DNA of 64,000 nt from Gnetum montanum. Lineage: Eukaryota > Streptophyta > Gnetopsida > Gnetales > Gnetaceae. The stretch is taken from the NCBI GenBank assembly GCA_015680685.1, contig MNCI01004050.1, forward strand, positions 113,242 to 177,241, written 5' to 3'. This document shows, piece after piece, positions 1 through 10,587 of this stretch (its first letter is position 1; every line of letters begins with the position of its first letter). The notes below the pieces were generated by a model that did not search any database, was not told the origin of the DNA, and was given only the letters and a program-made list of their open reading frames with translations. The position numbers and the translations under genes were made by a program.

Positions 1-50
1 ATAAAGAGAAAAATAACATAATGGTAAACATCACACCAAACAAGACTAAA

Positions 51-2110
51 ATGTCTTCTTCTTCGAACAAAAGCACTTCACCACCTAGGAACAACACTAG
101 AGACAATCGGCGGCACAACACAAATAACCAAGAACCACCAGTTCCTCAATAATTCAATGTGGTATATATTCATCATGATGAATATATACCCAACTTTACC
201 TTTTGCTTCCATCAAGATGACTAACTGCGTTGGAGAGAATTGGAGGGTAACATAGTGTTGCCTCCAGATAGAGCAGCCCCCAACATGCTCCTTCATGCCC
301 TTGCACAAATAGGCATGTTACAATTATACGCTGAGTACGTTGCATGTGATTACAACGCAAAGGACTACCATCCCATAGAAGCGCAACGTCAACGAGACTT
401 GCGGTAGGAGAGTTACCACACATCTTTGAAGGGCAAAGGACCCCATAATGCTTCGTCCATCATAAGCAAAATTAAGGGTAGTGAACCTATTTCAAGAAGT
501 TCTCCACAAAATGATGTTCCCCCTCCTAACGATAGTGAGGAGGTGGTGTATCAGAACCTTCACTCCATGATTCACAACCTTGGTTTTGATCCCCACGAAC
601 ACCAAGTGTTCAATGAGGGAACACAAACACAAGATAAGGGTAGGCATTCTGATCGTCATCACGATCAGGATCGAGACCACCGAAGAGAGGGTAGGAAACA
701 TCGTCATGGCGATGGTTCTCCCTCTTCTTCACCTTCATCATCGCATTCACCCTCTCCTTCAACATCTGAAAGTAGTCATAAGGAACCTAACCATGAGGAT
801 AAGGGTAAGCAAAATGAGAGACCTCAACGAGAGAGTCAAGAGCAAGGATGAGGGCACTCTAGGGAATCAAGGCATGGAAGAAAGGAAAGTAGGGAATCAC
901 ATAGACATCATAGACGCTATGAGAGAAATGACCACGAAGAACTCCTACTTGCAACCCGAAGCATGTTAGACATTACGAAAGCCGTTAGAATACCTACAAG
1001 GCACTAGAAAGATAGCAGGATCAAGAGACTAGACATGAATAATATCCCACGATTTGAGGGGGGATACAACGTTGATCCTCAGAACCACTTACAGGCATTT
1101 CACAATGCCTGTGTCTTGCAGAACATTGAGAACAAGTGGCAAAAATTAAAGTTGTTCCCAAGGACACTCATAAAAGAAGCGGAAAGCTAGTACCGGTCCT
1201 TAGAACCAGAATCCATTTGAAGGTGGAGTACGATGCTAGAACTGTTTAACAATAAGTATCAAACGTACTCCCGGGTGTCCAACCTATGAAAGAAAATCCA
1301 AGGATAGAAGTAGGGAACTTATGAACCCGTGGATGCTGCCATGGGCTGATACTATGCACTGTTACATCATTGTCTGGGCCATGGTTATTCGCAATAGGAT
1401 CAACTACGCCATCTCGTAGATGGACTTAGGCATGAAACTAGGAGAACCCTTGGAACGTATGTCCAAGGGAGATTATCGGAGCTTAGGTCCCATAAAATCC
1501 ATAGATTGTTGGAGCAAGTAGCTAAGGAAGAAGGAGAGCTATGTAAGAGAGAAAGTACGAAAGAATACAACCACGATCCTTCCCTCTGAAAAAGGGGAGT
1601 AAGATTCTGTGAGGAGGAGAAGAGTTGGTGAATAGGAAAACCTTGCTGCTCCAAAAATTAACAATAGAAGTGTCGGCAAAGGTAGATCAAATGTGGAACT
1701 CCTTAGATAGTAGATTTGAAACTGTTCTAAAAATCATAGAGGAGTCTAAGGAGCGAAGTAGTGACCATGGTAAAAAGAAAAGGAGGGATTTGGACCATGC
1801 ACGTAACAAAGGTAAGGGTAAAATGGCTATCATCGAAGAGGTTATGGATTCCAATACGGACAATGACAGTGGATGTGAGATATTCTAATATGACCATGCT
1901 AAGGGATGTTGCCTAATAATCTCACATCTGCAAGAGTCTGGGGTGTATGCACTTAACCCATGACTTAAGAAACGATAAGAACCCCGACAGTTACCTTATC
2001 CTCAAGGTAACCCAAGGCAGTTCCACCAACCCTTAACGCATTATCCAAGTGGAATTCCACCACAACCTATCAAGCAACACCAGTAGTGGCAATACCCACA
2101 ATCATGGGGG
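51..2110 (+). pseudogene. gag: A1 gag (capsid/nucleocapsid), degenerate
   Basis: This is a decayed gag reading frame spread over all three frames. ATG codons at 21 and 51 are in frame with each other; the reading opens MSSSSNKSTSPPRNN and meets a TAA at about residue 33. Residues from 580-850 are rich in Arg, His, Asp and Ser (HSDRHHDQDRDHRRE), and 1030-1400 holds the capsid-like part (IPRFEGGYN, LFNNKYQTYSRVS). A zinc-knuckle-like C-x2-C-x3-4-H-x4-C lies near 1870-1910 but its second Cys codon is damaged. The same order is seen on the minus strand in A2 gag (12418-15016) and in G1 (60160-62690). Gag packages the element RNA in cytoplasmic particles; this copy cannot be translated as one chain. 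Confidence 0.85.
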
Positions 2111-2939
2111 ATGCCACCGCCAAGGCAACAATACTCTCACCGGCAACCAGATCCATATGGCTACTACGTGCATCAGCCAATCTCTCCAAGTGACTCTGTT
2201 GGTTACGTGACCCCACAACGACACTACCAAGCTCAGGAGTACTATAGGACTCCTTCTCCTAGGAGAGACACACCACACGCATACCATCCTCCAAACCCAT
2301 CTACGACTCTCACACCGATAGCTCCACTACCACCCGCTCTAGCGATGCAAGCGGAACTCCCCACTCAACTACAGCAACGCAATGCTACGAGAGCTATAAA
2401 CCTTCAACCCATTGTTGGTTCTGACAACCATACAAGGAGAAGACCTTTCTTTAGAACCAACAGTCCAAACAAGCTCTCACAACCACAAGCAGTTGAGCCA
2501 CCGAACGTTCCTCCATCAAATAAGGCTTCAGAGCTCCCTTCAAACAAAAAACAGAGCTCAACGCACACGGTTATGTTAACACATACTGTCACTGACTGGA
2601 TCAAGGAGGGCCACCTTCCCAGAAAATTCTTTGACCTCGGAAGTCCCTTAATCTACCTCCAAGTCGCTAGGAATGAACCACGTAAAGCTCTTCTTGACTC
2701 AGGTTCCGGAGTCAACTTAATATCACAAGAAATGTACAAAGCCTGGAACCTACCTCCACTAAAGAAGAGCAATATTTTCTTAGAGCTGGCTGACCAGTCC
2801 ATCACTGTTCCTTTGGGACTTATGGAGGACATTGTTACCACTGTGTGTGGGTGATCATACCTAGCTGATTTCCTAGTGATTCAAGTAAACAATGACAAAG
2901 GGGACTTCCCAATAATAATGGGGAGGGCATGACTAAGTA
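2111..2939 (+). pseudogene. A1 gag proline-rich tail and aspartic protease (PR), cut by gap
   Basis: An open stretch to 2854 starts at a proline-rich segment (MPPPRQQYSHRQPDPYG) and runs into a retropepsin domain. The active-site motif is LLDSGSGVNLIS near 2692-2727, followed by the flap-side segment LPPLKKSNIFLELADQSI. A TGA at 2852-2854 (CGA or TGG expected) interrupts it; the frame then continues through DFPIIMGRA until the N run at 2940. The protease matures the gag-pol polyprotein. The A2 copy at 11938-12417 aligns throughout and lacks this stop, which shows that the stop is a private mutation of A1. Confidence 0.88.
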
Positions 2940-3555
2940 NNNNNNNNNNNNNNNNNNNNNNNNNNNNNNNNNNNNNNNNNNNNNNNNNNNNNNNNNNNNN
3001 NNNNNNNNNNNNNNNNNNNNNNNNNNNNNNNNNNNNNNNNNNNNNNNNNNNNNNNNNNNNNNNNNNNNNNNNNNNNNNNNNNNNNNNNNNNNNNNNNNNN
3101 NNNNNNNNNNNNNNNNNNNNNNNNNNNNNNNNNNNNNNNNNNNNNNNNNNNNNNNNNNNNNNNNNNNNNNNNNNNNNNNNNNNNNNNNNNNNNNNNNNNN
3201 NNNNNNNNNNNNNNNNNNNNNNNNNNNNNNNNNNNNNNNNNNNNNNNNNNNNNNNNNNNNNNNNNNNNNNNNNNNNNNNNNNNNNNNNNNNNNNNNNNNN
3301 NNNNNNNNNNNNNNNNNNNNNNNNNNNNNNNNNNNNNNNNNNNNNNNNNNNNNNNNNNNNNNNNNNNNNNNNNNNNNNNNNNNNNNNNNNNNNNNNNNNN
3401 NNNNNNNNNNNNNNNNNNNNNNNNNNNNNNNNNNNNNNNNNNNNNNNNNNNNNNNNNNNNNNNNNNNNNNNNNNNNNNNNNNNNNNNNNNNNNNNNNNNN
3501 NNNNNNNNNNNNNNNNNNNNNNNNNNNNNNNNNNNNNNNNNNNNNNNNNNNNNNN
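2940..3555. other. Assembly gap (616 N)
   Basis: This is a run of N between the A1 protease and the A1 3' region. In the sister copy A2 the same interval (about 8455-12115) is some 3.7 kb and holds RT, RNase H and integrase. Either the gap length is wrong or A1 has lost most of pol. Reading frames that run through the N have no meaning. Confidence 0.99.
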
Positions 3556-5151
3556 TCCATGAATTTCTATGGTCTCTCTTGGCTTGGAACTATACAGTCC
3601 CTTTCTCACTAATAAGAACTATCAACGAATTGGTGACTAGGTATTTCTTAAACTAAGGAAGGACTCAAGGATTGAAAAGGGTGTGACTTCAAGGGAACTT
3701 GATGCATTTGTGCTAGCCATTCTCTTGGGTGCTTGGATGTTTTCTTCTTGAGTCTCCTGTACCATTCCGACGTTGCTCCATTATCGGGAAGCTGAGCTAA
3801 TAGAAATAATAAGTCTTTGCATGGTGTGGTTCTCACGCAAAACACAAAAAAAAAAAGAAGATAGTGAGAATTCAAAGCACACCCCTTAGATAGAATAACC
3901 CTCTAGGCTACAAGCACTGGTTATGGAACTAAATAAAAATGTTCCCTCTAACTAAGGCCCTTCTCGCTTCCTACCTTTTCCTCTTTCATTTCGTCGGAAT
4001 GGTGGTGACTCTTTGGTGGAGACATTCTTGTTACTTCAAGTGGATGGATTGGCCGAATGTATTAATGCGAAGTCACTGGATGTCGTTTGTTTGAGGCTGG
4101 ATTTGGAATGAGATCTACTAAGTCACATTAACCATTAACACACAAGGGGCTGTACACCACCTTGTTCTTAAGACTCCATTCCATTCTCTTCTAGCCATCC
4201 TTCTTTCTCCATTTTTCACCTCATTGCCGATTGTATTAATAGTCCATATTTTGGTTGATGCATTGTTTTCTTTTTGGTAAAATCTTGTGGTTAAGACTTT
4301 AAATTTTGTCTCCAAATGACATTCCTAAAGCCTAAGGACTCTTTGAATGTGGGATTATCAGGGCATTAAGGACATGAGTCTTCTTTGGGGAGGACCCACT
4401 GGCATTCCTATTTGGTGCATCCGTTAATTTCTTTCCCTTAAACATTTTCACAATCACCATTTATTTTGTTCATCTCCATCTTTGACATCCATTTTATCGG
4501 CGTTGCTGTTATTTCGTTTTCTCCATCTTTCTTATTCCTTCTCTTTTTCCATTCTCTCGGTACCAGAGGTTCGCTCTCAGTCATGGGGGTCCTGGTCCAA
4601 TTTTTTCGATTTTCTCCTAACCCCTACACCTCAGGTAGTCACCAATATTATATCTCCAAATCCACATTAGCCATATCACAATTCAACCAATGGACCTTAC
4701 ACTGAGGCAAGGTATTAACTACATTGTGATTCATTTACCCTTGCTAATATAAGACTATGTTGTGTGTGTAGATGGCAATCATATAATAGCGAATTGGATT
4801 TGGAGGGAACACTTGGAAGGGACTGGTGCTGGAACAATTATGTAAGGAACAAGATTGATGATGCGCTTATGGATGGACAACGAAAGGCTCAATCTTGGCG
4901 TTGGTAGCAGCAGACTTCTTATTTTCTCTCTCTCTTCTCTCTTTTCTCTCAGCTGCCAAATAAGGCTGGAGTCAAATGTGTATAGTGTTCACTCTTGTTG
5001 TCATGAACACTAAATTTTATCATGTATTGTAATGATGATCCGTTTACATGTCACCCCATCTACCATTAGTGTCATTCAAGTCAATAATCCCATAACTTCC
5101 TAATATTTTGTAAGGAACTCGAGGATGAGTTTTCATTTAGTCATGGGGGTA
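3556..5151 (+). other. A1 3' untranslated region with two purine tracts
   Basis: No long reading frame is credible here. The segment is the inverted counterpart of 6841-8460 in A2 (for example CTCTTGGCTTGGAACT near 3577 matches the complement near 8440). It contains GGGGAGGACCCACT at about 4388, conserved also in D1 near 46955, an internal TCATGGGGG at 4581-4589, and the terminal purine tract TCATGGGGGTA at 5141-5151 that should prime plus-strand DNA next to the LTR. Confidence 0.75.
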
Positions 5152-5918
5152 TGATGAGCCATGATATCGCATTAGCCATGATATCACGTTAGTAGCCCGT
5201 TGCTAGTTCTATAAATAAGAGGTAGCTTTCCCTTATTTCTCAATTTAGAGCTAGACCCTTAGCTAAACTCTAGTAGTTTTACCATTCCATAGATAGAATA
5301 ATTACCATGTGCCCACAATAGGAGTCTCAAAGTGAACAGATCTTTATTCGAGCAAATTGTACCTGAGCACACATATGTGTACAGCAATAAAGACAAACTT
5401 TTGATAAACCTTGTAGCATGTGGACAAAGCTAAATAGGATTTAATTATTGTTAAATGTTTAAATGCTTTCTTAGACAATTAATCTCTCTCAACCCTTGAC
5501 TCTCCTAGTTAAGTGCATTCAGTATGACCGCTTCGAGCATGTGTGTAATGCTTGGTAACCCAGTAACGGGTAGTATTTGGTAATCCCAGTAGCGTTGCAC
5601 TGGTTTAGGGTATGTGCAAAAAGTGGGAACAAATACTGGTGCTAGGACAATTAGAACTTAGTTAGCATATAGTTAGTCTCTTCATCCTTCCCTCTTAGCA
5701 TAAGGCATTAAAAAGATAAAAGTTATAGAAATCATATACCTTAGACTTACTTAACCATACAACTGTGACAATACAAGTAAGTCTGGGAAGACAATGATTG
5801 ATTAACCTTAAGTGTTCCATTAGGGTGCGTAAGCACTTAGTCCTCGGAGTTCAACTGGATCGCGTGTGAGACGCTCGTATTCATATGATTGAGTGTAGGG
5901 GTACCTCGCCACTCATCA
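5152..5918 (+). repeat. A1 3' LTR
   Basis: The 767-bp LTR starts TGATGAG and ends CTCATCA, a 7-bp terminal inverted repeat shared by most LTRs of this superfamily in the window. U3 carries two GATATC-type motifs (5163-5185) upstream of a TATA box CTATAAATAA at 5209-5218. AATAAAGA near 5387 could be the polyadenylation signal. It is inverted relative to the A2 3' LTR that starts 24 bp further on. Confidence 0.9.
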
Positions 5919-5941
5919 CATATGATTACAAACATCATAGT
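5919..5941 (-). repeat. 23-bp remnant of the C1 3' LTR between A1 and A2
   Basis: CATATGATTACAAACATCA matches 53155-53173 in the C1 5' LTR. Joined in thought to 34850 onward, it rebuilds an LTR segment matching 53155-53210, so these 23 bp are the piece of C1 LTR left between two independent insertions. CATAT (5919-5923) borders A1, and ATAGT (5937-5941) pairs with ACAGT at 34850-34854 as the A2 target duplication with one mismatch. Confidence 0.8.
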
Positions 5942-6840
5942 TGATGAGTAGTAAGGTATCCCTATGCTCAACCATACGAATACGAGCGTCCATGAACGTC
6001 CAGTCGAATTCCAAGGACTAAGTGCTTATGCACCTTTGTGGAACAAGAATGGGTTGATAAATCATCGTCTTCCCAAGCTTACCTGTATGTCACAATTGTA
6101 TGGTTAAGTAAACTTGAGACATATGATTTTTATACTTTTTATGTTTTTATGTCTTGCTGCTAATAAGGGAGGAGAGAGATAACTAAGTAACTAATTTAAT
6201 TTGACTACTTATTAACTAGGCTTTAACTGATCCTAATACCAGTATCCATTCTCAGTTGTCGTACACATCCTGAACTAGTGCAACACTACTGGGATTACCA
6301 ANGAGTATCCATTCTCAGTTGTCGTACACATCCTGAACTAGTGCAACACTACTGGGATTACCAAACGCTAATCGTTATTGGGTTACCAAGTGTTACATGC
6401 ATGCTCGAAGTGATCATACTGTGTGTGCATACTTAGGAGAGTTTTAGGGTGAGAGAGAATCATTAATTAACTAAGAAAAGCATTAAGTAATAGTAATTAA
6501 CATTAATTAATCTATTTTCAATGCTGCAAGGTTTATCACAAAGTTCATCTTCATTGCCGTACACAAGCTATGCTCAGGTACACAATGCTTGAATAAAGAT
6601 CTGTTCACTTTATGACTCCTACTGCGGGCATGCAGAAATAATTCAACTCTAAGAGGGAGAAAAGGTAAGAGTTTGGGTAAGGGACTAAGACTAACTATGC
6701 AAACCAAGTGCGCCTACCTCTTATTTATAGGCAACGAGCTAGGCCACAATATCATGTACGTGATATTGCATGGAAGGCCACAATATCGCGTACGTAATAT
6801 CGTGGATGCAATATTTCGGATGCGATATCACGGCTCATCA
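5942..6840 (-). repeat. A2 3' LTR
   Basis: On the plus strand it begins TGATGAG (5942) and ends GGCTCATCA (6840); the purine tract follows as TACCCCCACA. U3 (6720-6840) has several GATATT/GATATC motifs around GTAC and a TATA box (complement of CTATAAATAAG, about 6718-6728). The apparent length of 899 bp includes a 62-bp artefact around N6302; without it the LTR is about 837 bp. It also holds the uninterrupted site (ACTAGTGCAACACTACT) into which T1 inserted in the sister LTR. Confidence 0.9.
6241..6364. other. Assembly artefact: 61-bp duplicate around a single N (6302)
   Basis: 6241-6301 and 6304-6364 are identical and separated by N plus one base. The same pattern occurs at 9394, 30109, 47224 and 50197. 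Such joins are best explained by contig ends that overlap but were not merged. Confidence 0.9.
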
Positions 6841-8754
6841 TACCCCCACAACTGAATGAAAACTCATCCTCGAGTTCCTTACAAAATATTGGGAAGGTAT
6901 GAGATTATTGACTAAATGGGAACTGACAACGATAGGGAATAACAGACTCAAAGTGCCCAGTGAATGGATCGAAAAACATATTACAACATTGGTGTTCACA
7001 CCCTTTGTGGTGAACACTGTACATGGATGACATCCAAACCTTCACTTGACAGCTTAAAGAGAAAGAGGAAGAAAAGAAAATGAGGCATGTTGCTACCAAT
7101 GCCGAGGTTACGTCCTTCATTATTTATTCATAGCCACGCGACCAGACTCGTTCTCGGCATAAATGTTCCATCTCTAATTTATCCCGAGTGCTTCCTCCTA
7201 TTACAGTCCATAGTTTGTGTAATTGCCATCTGCACACACAACACAGTCACAAATGAGCAAGGATAAGTAAGCCATAATGCAATTGATACCTTGCCTTGAT
7301 ATAAAGCGCATTGGCTGGGTTGTGATTATGGTAGAAACTAGGTTAGAGGTTTATTACTGATAACTACACAAGGTGTAGGGGTTAGGCAAGTAGTAGAATG
7401 GAGAAATTGAAAAAATTTGTGCTAGGGCCCCCACGACTAAGAGTGAACCTCCGGTAGCAATAAGATGAAAAAATATAAGGAACAAGAAAGATGGGAAAAA
7501 TAACAACGATAATGCCAATAAAGTGGATGTCAAAGATGAGAATGAAATGATAAATGGTTGATTGCAGAGAATGTTTAAGGAAAAGAACTTAACAATTGCA
7601 CCAAAAAGGAATGCCAATGGGTCCTCCCCAAAGTAGGCTCATGCCCTTTATGCCCTGACAAATCCATAAACCAAAGAGTCTGTAGGCTCTAGGAATGTCA
7701 TTTGGAAGCAAGAGTTAAAAAACTTACCTACAAGAATTTACCAAGGAAAAATAATGCATCAACCAAGATATGGACTAATCATAAAATCGGAAATGAGGTG
7801 GAAAATGGTAAGAAAGATGGAGAGTAGAAATGGAATGGAATCCCAAGAGCAAAGTTGTGTAAAGTCCCTTGTGTATGTCATGGTTAATGTGACTGAGTAG
7901 AACTCATTCCAAATCTAGACTCAAACCAACCACACCCAGTGACCTTGCATCAATACACTTGGCCAATCCATCATCTTGAAGCAATAAGAATGCCTCCACA
8001 AAGAGTGACCACCATCCCAAGGAGAGCGAGATGGAGAAGCAGGAAGCAAGAAAGGGTCTTAGTTAGAGGGAACCTTCAAGCATGGGTAACATGTCTTTCC
8101 AGTGCCATAACTAGTGCTTATAGCTCATATTGCTTTATTATGTCTAAGGGGTGTGCTTTTAATTCCCACTTTTCTCTATTTTTTTTGTGTGAGAATCACA
8201 CCATGCAAAGACTTATTTTTATTCATTCAGCTTCCTGATATTTGATCGATGACAGAATGGTGGAAAAACTAAGAAAAAGCATCCAAAGACCCAAGAGAAT
8301 GGCCAGCACAAATGCATCAAATCCCCTTGAAGTCACACCCTTTTCAACCATTGAGTCCTTCCTTTAGTTTGAAAAATACCAAGCCACCAATTTATTAAGA
8401 AGTTGATTAGAAAAAAGGGACTATACAGTTCCAAGCCAAGGGAGACCACAGAGTTGAATGAATGAATGCACAACGTGGACTTATTGCCTGTTTTATCAAA
8501 AGAACTATATCATAATATCAGCATCATAATTCAGAGGTAAAAACCAAACATTAGCAATCAATAGTATATAATTTAATCCACCATCAGGAGCACTTATTGT
8601 ATGATGAATGAAAGTAAATCAACCAAACAAAGAAATAGTAAAAATATGCATGATGGTATAAAACAAAAACAAAAATAAAAAAGATTAAAGAAATGTGTAA
8701 AACAAAAAATACAAAAAGGGTTGAGGGCCTAGAATGGTTGGCATGTGGCCATCT
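6841..8754 (-). other. A2 3' untranslated region
   Basis: This is the inverted counterpart of 3556-5151 in A1. The purine motif (complement of AGTCATGGGGG, some copies GTGGGGG) occurs at 6841-6856, 7428-7440 and 8755-8768. Short open frames on either strand, such as 7939-8238 on plus, are not conserved in A1 and I do not call them genes. Confidence 0.7.
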
Positions 8755-10149
8755 CCCCCACGACTGAGTTGGAAGGAGGAGATCTGAAATAGCGAGCAAG
8801 GTTGTCCACCAACAGAGGTAGTATGAGTACTGGCTATTCTAAGCTCATGGAAAGGTTTGGTTTGTTGGACATTGACCAACAGTTTCTTATCCGAGCTCTC
8901 AGGTTTGTATATCATCATGGCCCTTGAAAAAAAAGTTGCATGAATGACATAAGGTCCTTCCCACAGCATTTGAAATTTGGTACGTTGTGGCACATGTGTG
9001 GGATTCTAGTAGAGAACGTTATCTCCCTGTTGATATTTAAATTTTCTAATTCTTAGGTCATGACATTGTTTATTGAAGGCCTTGTGCAATTTGTTAGATG
9101 ACAGGGTGGCCAATCGGTTCTCATCTAGCAGGTTAAGGGTCATCAACCGTTGTTTTTGTGCTAGATCGAGGTCAAGGTTGAGGTCACATGCCGTGGATAG
9201 TGTACGGAGCTTAGTTTGAATGGGAAGCGTTGGTAATTTACCGTATACTAACTCATAGGGAGAGTAGCCTATAGAGAGTTTCCATGTGGAGCGGTATACC
9301 CAAAGAGCATTGTTCAGTTTAGTGCTCCAGTCTCGCCTAAACTTGCTCATGGTTCTTATCAAGATCTTCATAATCTCCCTATTGGTGACTTTGNCCATGG
9401 TTCTTATCAAGATCTTCATAATCTCCCTATTGGTGACTTTGGCTTGATCATATGCTTGGGGGTGATATGGTATAGTCAGTTTGTGCTCAACCCCTAAGCA
9501 TTGCATTAATTTTCAAAAAGTCCCACCTATGAAATGTGTACCATTGTCTGAAATAAGTGCACAAGGCACACCAAACCTATTTATGATTTGTTGTTGAACA
9601 AATCGTGCAGTTGTAGATGATGTACAATCCTTAATAGCAGCTAATTTTGCCCATTTTGTAAGGTAATCAACGACAACAATAATATAAGCTTTTCCATTGG
9701 ACATTGGTGTAATCAGCCCTATAAAATCAATTCCCCAAATGTCAAAGGGTTCAAAAGGTTGAATCTATTGTTGCAGACCCTCATTCTAGTAGTCATCCCC
9801 CATCACGTTGATAGCACTCACAAGATTGGACGAAATGATGGGCGCCCTGGAACAATGTAGGCCAATAATATCCTGCAAGCAATATCTTAATGGTTGTTTG
9901 TCTCTCAACGTAATGAACTCCACAAGGACCCTCACGAGTGTCTTGGAGAACTCACAGTTGATCTACATCGGGAACACACCATCGGACCAAGCCATCAGGA
10001 CATACTTTGTAAAGTTGCCCATTGATTTCATTAAAATACTTGGCTTGGTGAAAAAACTGTTGTTTCTTTCTAGTGTTAAACCCTTGTGGTGTTTGTTGTG
10101 CAAGGAGATAAGTGAGAATTCTACTATACTAGTTTGTCTCCGTGGTTAA
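8685..10149 (-). pseudogene. A2 integrase (IN), frameshifted
   Basis: The core lies in two open pieces. 9513-9704 holds the first Asp region (VVVDYLTKWAKLAAIKDC) and the second (ALISDNGTHF). 9006-9506 holds YHPQAYDQAKVTNREI, where the family has Glu in the third catalytic position; here it is Lys (GAG to AAG), so the D-D-35-E triad is broken. The zinc-binding N-terminal part is scattered over about 9780-10100 with frameshifts. The C-terminal tail (MPQRTKFQMLWEGPYVI) continues to about 8685 and ends near the purine motif. A 46-bp duplicate around N9394 repeats KVTNREIMKILIRTM artificially. Integrase would insert the cDNA into chromosomes; this copy is inactive. Confidence 0.85.
9348..9441. other. 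Assembly artefact: 46-bp duplicate around N9394
   Basis: 9348-9393 and 9396-9441 are identical and separated by N and one base, inside the A2 integrase. The duplicate produces a false repeat of 15 residues in the translated protein. Confidence 0.9.
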
Positions 10150-10587
10150 TTAATTATTCACTACACTTGCAAAGAGAAGTTCATTTTGGAAATAATTAGA
10201 AATTGAATACTCATCCTCTTTGTTGTCCCATCGCAACCAAGATAAATGATCAGCAACTACGTTCTCAGTGCCTTTACAATCGATCATCATAAGATTGAAC
10301 TCTTGTAAGATTATAAGCCATCGTATTATGCAAGAGCTTACCATTGGTTTATTCATTAGGAACCTTATTGCACTATGATCCTTGTGTATGAATACCTTAT
10401 AGTCCAAGACATAGTGCCTAAATTTTTCTAGTGCAAACACTACAACCATTAATTCTTTCTCTGTTGTAGTGTAGTTAAGTTGTGCACTAGCAATACTTCT
10501 ACTTGCACAGTGGATGTAATAAGGATGTTTTTGATCATCTAACTGTGTAAGTATAGCTCCTAAAGCATAGTTGGATGCCTTAGTCAT
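10150..10587 (-). pseudogene. A2 RNase H
   Basis: A continuous 145-codon stretch has the Ty3/gypsy RNase H order: KASNYALGAILTQ (the first catalytic Asp, usually DASDYA, is changed), YTTTEKELMVVVFALEKFR with the catalytic Glu, HKDHSAIRFL with an Asp, and GTENVVADHLSWL with the last Asp. It follows the RT and precedes integrase as usual. It removes the RNA strand during reverse transcription. Loss of the first Asp (DAS to KAS) suggests this copy is inactive. It starts at an internal Met only because the upstream frame is shifted. Confidence 0.88.

Larger units (their letters stand above)
1..5918 (+). mobile_element. A1: Ty3/gypsy (Athila-like) LTR retrotransposon, 5' end outside window
   Basis: The order on the plus strand is gag leader and gag (from about 21/51), proline-rich gag tail plus aspartic protease (2111-2939), a run of N (2940-3555), 3' untranslated region, purine tract TCATGGGGGTA at 5141-5151 and the 3' LTR (5152-5918). 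Position 1 is already inside the leader, so the 5' LTR and primer site lie just left of the window. The element is collinear with A2, which sits inverted 23 bp away. RT, RNase H and integrase are not visible and would have to lie in the N run. The five bases after the LTR, CATAT, should be half of a target duplication. Both A1 and A2 lie inside the 3' LTR of the older element C1. Confidence 0.88.

Noticed and set aside
2835-3612. Reading frames of 227-242 codons across the first N run
   Set aside because: They consist almost only of unknown residues; the same holds for frames across 46300-46874.
7939-8238. Plus-strand frame of 99 codons in the A2 3' region
   Set aside because: Not conserved in the inverted copy A1 (about 3650-4050) and without a recognisable domain.
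9808-10149. Plus-strand frame of 113 codons inside A2
   Set aside because: It is the shadow of the minus-strand integrase region and has no support of its own.
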